DNA from: Triglochin maritima
Taxonomy: Eukaryota; Streptophyta; Magnoliopsida; Alismatales; Juncaginaceae
DNA length: 64,000 bases
NCBI GenBank assembly: GCA_963682175.1
Contig: OY821787.1
Coordinates: forward strand, 23,972,501-24,036,500
Direction: 5' to 3'
The position numbers and the translations under genes are program-made. Below the pieces are notes generated by a model. That model saw only the letters and a list, made by a program, of their open reading frames with translations. It made no database searches and had not been told where the DNA came from. Shown here one piece after another: positions 49,039 through 58,613 of the stretch; position 1 is the stretch's first letter; the number at the start of each line of letters is the position of its first letter.

Positions 49039-49302
49039 CTAACACATGAAAGAGGCCAAAGTTTCTGGTAATGTCTCAGTTTTGTGACCAACATATGATC
49101 TGACACAACTGTATGGTGGTCTAGATGTCGATGTCTCTCTGATATAACCCCAATGTAAAGACTGCTCAGCTACACATTTAAAATTGTCCCAACCATGGTA
49201 GGTGTTTGTTTGAGGCACCCCAAGATGCATGGGTCCAGAATACCAGGGATAATAGTCTTGGTCCCAACAATGAAATGGATGGTCACCAATGTAACCATCC
49301 AT
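49039..49302 (-). pseudogene. gag: Shortened gag, N-terminal fragment in F
   Basis: An 87-codon open stretch starting MDGYIGDHPFHCWDQD and running through a Trp-rich segment and a YIRETSTSRPPYS block to LASFM. It matches the first part of the G and E gag proteins (position of MDG, CWDQD, PWYSGPMHLGVPQTN). The capsid domain is absent here as well. The rest of the protein, from the zinc knuckle on, was deleted with the 3' region. F has type-2 LTRs, so the capsid-less gag occurs with both LTR types. The conserved open frame is short, and coding function is unlikely. Confidence 0.75.
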
Positions 49303-49433
49303 CTCGATAAAGTACTCTCGAGTCGACCACTCTCACAACCACGATGCCAAACACTCAAAAAGTGCTCGACTCGACCCTAAAATGCTTATAGAGAGTGTAA
49401 AGGGTAGGAGACTAGAACGTAGAAGTAGGTGAG
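49303..49433 (-). other. Leader of F adjoining gag start, up to the G insertion
   Basis: Contains the GTCGAGTCGAGCA phrase in reverse near 49362-49374 and ends in gtgag (49429-49433), the duplication made by G. Continues at 56413. Confidence 0.7.
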
Positions 49434-50838
49434 TGACTGACATCATTTCATGATTGCATTTGTATCTTATATCCATTATATTTCACCAAAACAATGATAT
49501 GTGACAAGTTTTATGTTTGAATTTCAGAAATAAATAGGTTTGAAGAGAACAGGCATAAAAGGACCTAAAACCATGAAAAAGGACCGAGTTGAGAGACTCA
49601 AGGACAAAGATGCAAGATCGAAGGACCTGAACGTAAGATCGAAGCACCAATGAGCAAACAAGAATACTTCACACCATCCTGGGGTGTATTTTGGCAATTC
49701 TATTCAGGTCCGAGCTCCAACAAGCAAATTAGATGCATCAAAGACAAACGCCTTCCCGAAAAGCCCACAAGAAAATCCAGAGCGATCCGAACACTGTAGA
49801 CCGCTAATTAGCGGTCCAAGACTGCTACTTAGCGGTCACTTTTGGTCCGAATCCGCTACGATTTTTGTAGAACGTGTATTAGTGTGTATTTAGTCTATTT
49901 CTGGTATTTGTTTAGTCCCATACCGGGGGATTGTCCTGGATTACCTTTTTCTATGGCTATAAATAGAACTCTTCACCTTCTATTGTAATTACCCATTGCA
50001 TGGTGGCATTATCTCTACTTGGAGTAAGCCTTGGAGAAAAATCTCAAGGTGGAGAAGAATGTTGCTAGTGATGTGAGTCATTTAATAAAATAAATTTTCC
50101 ATTATTTTGTTCTTATGTTGTTTCTTTATGCATGCTTAGATTAGTTTTATTTCTTTGATTGTAGGCTAAAGTAGTTAGAATGTTTCCTTTCTTCTTTAGT
50201 TTAATTGTTAGAGTAATGTGTAGTGAGTAGATCCATCCCCCTTTGGGGGTGGAGATGATGTTCATACATGCATTAAAGAATGGATATGAATGCTTTAGAT
50301 TTTGATTGTGTTGATAAATGTGAATGTATGCATGCTTGTTAGAGTAGAATACTACATTTGATGGGTTTTGCCACACATTTTAGACACCTCCCATGCTTGT
50401 ATAGGTTCTGAAATAACCAGCTTGTGTATATGAAAGTTAAGCAACTGGGTTAGTGAATGGATTTATAGGTTTTGCCATAACCTTTAGACACTTCCTATGC
50501 ATGAAAACACTACCTACATTTGTGCCTATAGAATGCATTCTTCACCATCTTTCTACATGTGTGCACACACTCCACCCCTAGGGGTTTCTCTCTACTAGAG
50601 TCCAGCTAAGTTTTACATTCTTTTAGTTTTGATTCGACGTAATCTTTAGTTGCTTTACTTTGCAATTTTCTTCTTAGTAGTTTAGTGTAGGGTAGATTAG
50701 CATAGACAAACTCTTCTCCCCTTTTGTTTCAACTTGATTTCTGAAAAACTAGAGTCTACTCACCTCCTTGAGGATCGACCCTTATTTGTCACCGCTTAAA
50801 CGCGGTCGTGCACTTGCGGTATTTAAAATGTTCAAACA
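49434..50838 (+). repeat. 5' LTR of G (type 1)
   Basis: TGACTGACATC...TTCAAACA, 1405 bp. U3 palindrome GACCGCTAATTAGCGGTC at 49799-49816 with a second copy to 49835; TATA box 49958-49966; hairpins at 50232-50252 and 50571-50585. Confidence 0.9.
49799..49835. repeat. U3 palindrome pair with paired base changes
   Basis: GACCGCTAATTAGCGGTC remains a perfect palindrome although both inner C and inner G of the A version (GCCAATTGGC) are replaced by T and A. Confidence 0.8.
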
Positions 50839-50844
50839 AATTTT

Positions 50845-50862
50845 TGGCCCCGTTGCCGGGGA
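50845..50862 (+). promoter_or_regulatory. Primer binding site of G (tRNA-Asp type)
   Basis: TGGCCCCGTTGCCGGGGA has one mismatch to the tRNA-Asp complement. Confidence 0.9.
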
Positions 50863-52038
50863 GGTGCTCTGTCCAGACTCTGGTTTGTACGATTCCAGTG
50901 GTTTTAATCTTTTGTTTTTAGTTTGTTTTTGTTTCAGGGACATTGCAGCATCAAGGGACACAGCAGGAGAAATTTTGAGCAGAGAACGCCTTTTTGGACC
51001 GCCAATCAGCGGTCTGAGACCGCCAATTGGTGGCCTGGTGAGCTTCGTTTGCTCCCATTTTTATTCTAAGGGTTTGTCGTTTCAGTGTAGTAGTCTGGGA
51101 GTTCAATTTGTTATGTTACAACCTGTAGTTACCTCCCAGACTAATCAACTCCCCTTTTAAGACAACTTGGACCATAAGACTCAAAGCAAAAGATTAGACT
51201 TCTTGCCATCTAGGTAATGCATCATTTGAAGACCTTGCACACATTTGTCTTTTCTTTTCTTTAAATTCTTGTTGTCGATTGCTGGAGTGAGGTACGTGCA
51301 CCCATTTTCTCATTCATGCATGGTTAAAGCATTTTCATGATAGGGCAATCCCTACCACCCGTACATCTTTTAAGAAGATATATCTGCTTGTCATGCATTA
51401 GTTAGTAAGGTGCATCGGGACAAGAGTGAGGTGAGTGCTTGTTTGGGACTTGCTTGCTAGCCTAAGATTTCGAAATATCGTTAAGGGGCATCACCTATAG
51501 TCTTCAAAGATAAGGTGGGGGATTTCATCACCCCTCACTTAGCCCCAAAAAGCACACTCATGTAAAGTCTTAATCTAAAAGCAAGTAGGCATTGGCCCTA
51601 AGGAATTCGGACACACTAGGAGAGTGATCTAGTTGAGACCGTCATGACCTGATCGACGCCACCTTCATTGTCGATAGTAGGAGGTACTGGATCTCCGGAT
51701 TTGGTATCAATTGTTGGGCATTGTGGTTTTCGTTGTAGGGAGCTGAGGCATGTGGAGACTAGTGACCTCGAATTTAGGCGTCGTCTAGCCTAAAGACCCA
51801 TAGCCTTAAGTTGTTTGGGTCATGCTTGCTAGATTAGGCTTCTACCTTCTCCTATTACCCACGCTAGCTCTAGGGATTCTTCTTTTCTCCGCTGAGTCAT
51901 CTTCTTCTCACCTAGGTCTACGTTTTAGTCTCCTCCCCTTTACACTCTCTGTTAGCGTTTTAGGGTCGAGTCGAGCACTTTTTGCGAGCTTTGGCCCCGT
52001 GGTGGTGAGAGTGATCGACTATAGAGTTCTTTGTCGAG
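50863..52038 (+). other. 5' leader of G
   Basis: Palindrome pair at 50996-51034. A patch at about 51335-51365 (GGGCAATCCCTACCACCCGT) is an inverted piece of the 3' untranslated region, found only here. The rest is collinear with the leaders of A, B and E. Confidence 0.8.
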
Positions 52039-53562
52039 ATGGATGGTTACATGGGAGACCATCCATATCATTGTTGGGACCAGGACAATTCTCCCTGGTA
52101 CTCTGGACCCATACATCTTGGGGTGCCTCAAACAAACACCCCGTATGGTTGGGACAATCTTCATTGTTTGACTGAGCAATCTTCATATTGGGGTAATATG
52201 AGAGAGGCCCCAACTGTTAGACCACCATCTAGTTACGTCAGATCGTATGTTGGTTCTCCAATTGAGATGTTGCAAGAACCTTTGGCCTCTTTCATGCATG
52301 TGGTAGAAGACATGAGTGCACCGGTGGCACCAGTAGTCGTACCGTATGACTGGTGTGGGTTGAGTGGTCATGTTATAGGGCAATGTTCTTATGTTCCCCA
52401 GAGCCTGAGTATGAGCATACCTTTTCCCAAAATGCTCAATATGAACATTACGCATTCGTGTACAACCCGAGATGGATGGATTCGTGGGGAGACAATTCTT
52501 ATTTAAATTTTTATACATCATTCCCACCCCTGTATCCTCCTTCTGAATATCATGAATTCTACCAACACCCCACGACCAATCATTGGACTCATTCTCAGCC
52601 CATCACCACCCAACTCATCCATTTCAAAAATTCTGACATGAACCTCACACTTGACCCCAAACTTGATTCTTTAGAACAAGCCCTCCAAACGTTCATGGAA
52701 ACCACTCAAAATGTGTTGAAAGTCCAATCATGATTCCCTGCAAACTATGAAAATGTATGTGAGTCAAATTACACAACAATTAAGTAAACGTGAGGAGGAT
52801 AACATTTCTTGTCAACATGAGGATTCATCTTTTGATATCAAACCACCACCACATTCACAAATTCAAAGCACAATCTTTCAGAGTCAAACTCCTAGTTAGT
52901 CTGAGGAACTTGGGGTTTCAATTCATGATCACATTGTGGGGGATTCGATCCAAATTGAGAATAACATGGACCAACTTCATTATGAGTCGGCACAGGATTG
53001 TGCCATATATTTTTGTCCCATGGCCTTTGAGCCACATGATCTTCATGTTGTGCCTCTTAAGGACTCACCTCTGGTGGAGCAAGAGCTCCCTAGTACCCTT
53101 AATTTCAAACGACCAGATGAGAGTTTGCCTCTCACTATTGTTCCTGATTATCTTGGAAATGATGGAACATCAAACAACTACATTTCTAATGACGGTATTA
53201 GGAGTTCCTTGGAAGATACCTTCGGTAAGAGACCCACTTTCTGTTCACCTGGTGAGTTGGACTTGCATAAAAAGGTTCTTAACCTCATTCCGACCCACCA
53301 ACCTATTGGTTGGACAGTTTGGATTGACGATCATAACTTCAGTACCGCAACGGCAGAAACTCTTCTTCCATTGCGCAATTATTCCCAAACTCTTGAGAGG
53401 TTCAAGCTCTTTCACTTTGATCCTTTGAATGAGACACATTTGTGTCCAATTCATGAACTTCTTCTTTCATCTTGTGCTCTTTGTGAGGGGGGGCCCAAAC
53501 ATGAGTATTCTGGCCCCGCGTGGTGTCATGTTCCCTTTCCAAGTGCATTGACCAACTTTTGA
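52039..53562 (+). pseudogene. gag: Shortened gag of G (best copy of the capsid-less protein)
   Basis: Start MDG at 52039, directly after the conserved leader phrase. Order: DHPYHCWDQD N-terminus; a GNMREAP block; zinc knuckle WCGLSGHVIGQC at about 52350-52385 (one Cys of the first pair is Tyr-Asp-Trp-like, so only a partial CX2C is seen); a Tyr/Pro-rich linker; a helical segment LDSLEQALQTFMETTQ near 52670; a stop at 52731-52733; and, in another frame from 52936, a segment with FCPMAFEPHDLH and a C-terminal domain IGWTVWIDDHNF...FKLFHFDPLNE ending at 53562. Compared with A, the capsid-like domain before the GNMREAP block and the protease before the EPHDLH block are both absent. Frameshifts near 52400 and between 52733 and 52936. 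The C-terminal domain is not one I recognise. Confidence 0.85.
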
Positions 53563-55129
53563 GATTCCCATTTGATGTCTTTTGACAAATGAAGATGGAA
53601 ACTTATTTTTGTACATAGTTTTATTCAAAAAAAAGAAAAAAAAGTACAATAAAAGACTCCATGAGCGAGCATTGATTGTTGTCGGCCCCAACCCTTCTTT
53701 AGCATCTCATAGGTTTTGAGGGAATTCGGGTTTGTGTCCATCATCATAACCATGAACTTCCTGTTGTACTTCACGTTGGTGAGATCTTTTCTTTTTCATG
53801 CATAAATCCATGTAGTTTCATGCTCACATTCATTGAGGACAATGCATGAAGTAGGTGTGGGGGGTGTTTTACGTGTGTACATAGTCGAGTCTTTTTCCTT
53901 TGATTTTGTTTTCTTTTGTGTGTATTGATAGGGTCATGTTAGTGTGCTGCATTTAATATCGATATATCTGCTTGCCATGATCCTTGGGTGACTTATCTTC
54001 TTTTGCTTGCCTAGTGCTTTAAAATTTTCACATTTCTTTCAAAATCTTCATGTGTTTGCGAAAGAAAATGTTTTGTGGGTTTTGCGTGTGTTTGCCATGT
54101 GCAAAACCGTTGAGAGGCAAAGTAAAAAGAAAACTCCCAAAATTGTCTTGAACTTGATGCATTAGGATATCTAGTTTACTGACTTTAGGTCTTAAAAAGT
54201 CGTTAGGATGCACCCTTGTTTTCCCTCGGGGGGCGAGTAATCATAGTGTTTCAGTACTCAAACATTTAAAGAAGTCCACCTTGAACCTACTGAGTCAATA
54301 ATTCGTGTCGGTTAATATAATGAAATTTGTTGTAGTCAAGGACCCTTTAAATCTTGTTGTAAGACATTAAGTGTAGGGGTTTTGGTTCATGTGTGGATAA
54401 AAAATAAGTTAGTAGGTGTTCTGTCTTCTCGCACGGCTCCTATCACTCGGGAAATTAGGTCTGAGAGGACTTTGTGCCTGGTGCTTTCGAGTCATCTGAC
54501 TTAGGATGCACCAACCGAAATCCCGTTACACAGGTGGTAGGGATTGCCCTATGTAGAGATTTGGGGAAAGGTGTACGTGATAGTGTAAGTCCTCATAGGC
54601 AATGATGCACAAAACCTATCCCTGGGAGAATGATACTCTAACTAGTAAGAAAAAGAAGAAAAGAAAAAAAAGTAAGAAAAGAAACAAAAAGGAAAAAAAG
54701 TAATGCAAATAAGAACCTTAATGGACCTTACACTTTGTATCACTTGAGGATGTTGAGGTTGTCCATGTCTTGCACTTAAGTCCTTAATTAACTTCCACGA
54801 ATGATTCATTAGGCTAGGTGTGTGGAGTGATTACATATATAGAGTCGGCCAATAGTATTACCGCGTCCCATGATCGACAAAATAAGTCCAACGAGTCTTG
54901 TAGCTAGATTGAATAATGCATCTTTGTTCGGATTTTGTGGGTGTATCCGCTGAAAACCCTCAGGAGACAACACTCCTCCTCCTTGGAGACAAGGAGGTTT
55001 AACGGCTTGTTGCACGTGCTAAGTGCAACCGTGATTCCTACGAAAGTGAGTTAGGATTTCTTGTTTTTCGTATGCTTTTCTCTTTCTTTGTTTTGCTCGG
55101 GACTAGCAAAAGTTAGGTGTGGGGGTATT
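53563..55129 (+). other. 3' untranslated region and polypurine tract of G
   Basis: Collinear with 11893-13459. Internal polypurine copy GTAGGTGTGGGGGGTGTTTT at 53851-53870; terminal tract TTAGGTGTGGGGGTATT at 55113-55129. Confidence 0.85.
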
Positions 55130-56407
55130 TGATTGACATCATTTCGTGCTTACATTTGTATCTTATATCCGTTATATTTCACAAAAACAATGCTATGTGA
55201 CAAGTTTTATGTTTGAATTTAATAAATAAATACGTTTGAAGAGAAGATGCATAAAAGGACCTCAAAGCATGAAAAAGGACTGAGTGGAGAGACACAAGGA
55301 CTAAGATGCAAGATCGAAGGACATGAACGTAAGATCGAAGGACCAATGAGCAAACAAGAATACTTCACACCATCGTGGGGAGTATTTTGGCAATTCTATT
55401 CGGGTCGGAGCTCCAACAAGCGAAGTAGATTCATCAAAGACAAACAAAGCCTTCAAGAAATGTCCATCGGATCTGCTAAGATTTATGTGGAGCGTGTATT
55501 AGTGTGTATTTAGTCTATTTCTGGTATTTGTTTAGTCCCATACCAGGGGATTGTCCTGGATTACCTTATTCTATTGTAATTACCCATTGCTTGGTGACAT
55601 TCTCTCTACTTGGGGTAAGCCTTCGAGCAAAATCTCAAGGTGGAGAAGAATGCTGCTAGTGATGTGAGTCATTTAATAAAATAAATTTTCCATTATTTTG
55701 TTTTTATGTTGTTTCTTTATGCATGCTTAGCTTAGTTTTATTTCTTTGATTGTAGGCTAAAGTAGTTAGAATGTTTCTTTTCTTCTTTAGTTTAATTGTT
55801 AGAGTAATGTGTAGTGAGTAGATCCATCCCCCTTTGGGGGTGGAGATGATGTTCATACATGCATTAAAGAATGGATATGAATGCTTTAGATTTTGATTGT
55901 GTTGATAAATGTGAATGTATGCTTGCTTGTTAGAGTAGAATACTACACTTGATGGGTTTTGCCACACATGTTAGACACCTCCCATGCTTGTTTAGGTTCT
56001 GAAATAACTAGTTTGTGTATATGAATGTTAATCAACTAGGTTAGTGAATGGATTGATAGGTTTTGCCATAACCTTTAGACACTTCCTATGCATGAAAACA
56101 CTACCTACATTTGTGCCTATAGAATGCATTCCTCACCGTCTTTTTACATGTGTGCACACACTCCACCCCTAGGGGTCTCTTTTCATGATTCCAGCTTAGT
56201 TTTACATTCTTTTAGTTTTGATTCGAAGTAATCTTTAGTTGCTTTACTTTGCATTTTTCTTCTTAGTAGTTTAGTGTAGTGTAGATTAGCATAGACAAAC
56301 TCTTCTCCCATTTTGTTTCCACTTGATTTCTGAAAAACCAGAGGCTACCCGTATTTGCCACTGCTTCAACGCGGCCGTGCACTTGTGGTATTTAAAAGGT
56401 TCAAACG
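55130..56407 (+). repeat. 3' LTR of G with promoter deletions
   Basis: TGATTGACATC...TTCAAACG, 1278 bp. Compared with the 5' LTR it lacks the U3 palindrome region (near 55455) and the TATA box with its surroundings (near 55565), plus a short segment near 56345. Confidence 0.85.
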
Positions 56408-56412
56408 GTGAG

Positions 56413-57401
56413 AAGAATATGAATCTAAGGAAAACGGAAGAACTCCTAAATGTAGTGTGGGTAAAAGGTGAGGGTAGAAGCCTAATCAGGCAAACACGAT
56501 TCAAACAAGCTTAGACTGGCTATGACTCCTTTGACTAGATGATGCCTCACGTCCCTCGCCCGATGGTCAGAAGGCCGAATGAGAAAGTCAAGACCCGGAG
56601 GTCCCAAAAGTCTAAATGCAACTAAACAAACGACAACATTCAGGCCATGATGTTGAGAATGGAATTGTCTCCTATGTGCGCCCGAATCCAAGGAGTCAAT
56701 GTCTACTTGATTTTAGATTGAGGCTTTACTTAAGTGTGGTTTGTGGGGCTAAAGGAGGGGTGATGAAATTCGCCACCTTATCTTGAAGACTATAGGTGGT
56801 GGCCTTTAAGATCAATTTTCCTTAAACTAGCTAGCAACTTACCAAACAAGCATTCACCTCACTCTTGTTCTGATGCACCTTACTAACTAATGCATGTTCT
56901 AACCATGAAAGAATGACAGAATGGGTGCACGTACCTAATGCCAGCAATCGACAACAAGATATTAAAGCAAAGGAAAGACAATATGCGTGTGAGGTCTACA
57001 GATGATGCATGACGTATATGGCAATTGATCTAATATTTTCCTTTGAGTTTTAGGGTGCCAGTTGTATTAAAAAGGGGTCATGCAAGTTAAATTAATTACT
57101 GACATTTAAACAGAGCATGCATGACATAAATAGTGGAAGGAAACAACTAGAAATAGGCAAAGGAAGCTACTTTAAGAATAAAAATACCAAGTGGCTTACC
57201 AATTCCGCGAGTGGCGGATCCAAATCCGCTACTGGTGGATTGTCTGGGGATTCTGGTCCCCAGACTTCACCAACACACTCCTAAGCTCCTTTAGGTCCCC
57301 CTGTCCATTTGTAAGCGCTTCAAATAATAAAAATAGAAAAGAAAACGTAAAAACAAAAGAAAAACCCCACGAAAATGGTGAACTTGACTACGAAAATGGC
57401 T
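56413..57401 (-). other. Leader of F, second part
   Basis: Non-coding, collinear with other leaders in reverse. A palindrome pair of altered sequence at 57195-57245 (CCGCGAGTGGCGG and CCGCTACTGGTGG). Confidence 0.7.
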
Positions 57402-57419
57402 CCTTGGCAACGGCGCCAA
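57402..57419 (-). promoter_or_regulatory. Primer binding site of F (tRNA-Asp type)
   Basis: TCCTTGGCAACGGCGCCA on the plus strand has two mismatches to the tRNA-Asp 3' end. Confidence 0.85.
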
Positions 57420-57424
57420 AAACA

Positions 57425-58613
57425 TGATTGATTCAGTTATAATAAACCGCAAGTGCACGGTGTCGGTGAAGATGTGCGAAGTACGTGTCTTTTCCATGAG
57501 GAGCGTGTGCGAGCCGGAATCCACAGTACTCGAGTGGGAAAAGAAGAGTGAAATGTGGTCAGAATTGTGCTTCGATGCACACAAAATCAGAAAACAAACG
57601 ATAAAAATGAACCCCTTAGGGGGTAGAGAAAGAATGCGGATATGAGAATATATGTATGTGTGTGTTCATTGGTGCTCATCACAACATGTAATACATGAAA
57701 TCCATAAAACCAAATCTAATTGTCTCCACATGAAATAAGATACAACATTATCACTAAAACATACAAGAGAATAATTGAAATAAGGCTAATATGAGCACAT
57801 GCATAATGACCAAACCATACTATGTCTCTGCATGAAATAAGATTTGACACAATCATTAAAACATACAAGACATTAATTAAGATGAGGCCAACATGAGCAC
57901 ATGCATACATATGTCAGGTTTTCTTCTTATCCACTCCATCCTTGTCCTCACCTCATCATTCCCCATAAAATCGGATCATTAATCTAACCATGTGCTAAGC
58001 ATCACTCAAGAGTGTTAGCACTTCAAGGATAATAGTGAAAATCCCATTAGATGGTTATGAAACACATGTGAGACTCTAACGTTAGGTTTAACACACACAC
58101 ACACACACACACTTAATACATCACATAATCACATCACCTTCTTCTTCACCCCTCCCCTTCAATGGGGATCAACTACTCCCTACTCATCTCTAAACTCAAG
58201 AAAAAAATAAAAACAACACAAAACCATAATGGAAATGTAGAAAACTATATTAAAATGAAAGATTACAAGGTTGCTCCATTTATCCTCCTCTACACTACTA
58301 ATTAAGAAACTAAAACCTACTCTAATAAACAAGAAATAAAACCTAATCTACTAAACAAGAGAGGAAACTAACATAAGGAGGAGAGGGCGGAAGAAGAAGA
58401 AAGGAGGAATTACAAGTCTATTTATAGAAGAAACAAGGGTTTCGATGGATCTGGAAGCAACCTAACGGCTATAATAACTTTCTCTATAGCCTAGTGATCC
58501 ATATAGTCAAGATTAAGCCATGGGAGAAATTGGGGGCAAACTGGGCCAATGGCGGATCCATTGTGCCCGATCAGCCTTGATTTTTTCCAGGAGCTTAAGT
58601 ATTTTATTTGCCA
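57425..58613 (-). repeat. 5' LTR of F (type 2), cut by LTR H
   Basis: Begins TGATTGATTCAG and keeps the empty site of the Mutator-like element near 58311. An AC run lies at about 58090-58113. It matches 48229-48532 until the H junction at 58613. Confidence 0.8.

Larger units (their letters stand above)
49434..56407 (+). mobile_element. Element G: type-1 element with capsid-less gag, inside the leader of F
   Basis: 5' LTR 49434-50838 and 3' LTR 55130-56407, duplication gtgag (49429-49433, 56408-56412). Primer binding site, leader, broken short gag, 3' untranslated region and polypurine tract are in order. No capsid, protease or pol. The LTRs differ by substitutions and by deletions in the 3' LTR. 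Confidence 0.9.
39595..58613 (-). mobile_element. Element F: mini-element with type-2 LTRs, host of three later insertions
   Basis: 3' LTR 39595-40350 plus 48223-48884; internal 48885-49433 plus 56413-57424; 5' LTR 57425-58613. After removing the insertions the internal region is only about 1.5 kb: primer binding site, leader and a short gag start. The Mutator-like element (with E inside) sits in the 3' LTR and G sits in the leader. The outer end of the 5' LTR stops where LTR H begins. Confidence 0.8.

Noticed and set aside
52936..53562. Envelope-like gene, as in some Athila elements
   Set aside because: No signal peptide or transmembrane segment, and the frame is a continuation of the short gag.
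57424..57645. 73-codon frame at the start of the F 5' LTR
   Set aside because: Covers the LTR end and hairpin region; the equivalent frame is closed in the other LTR.
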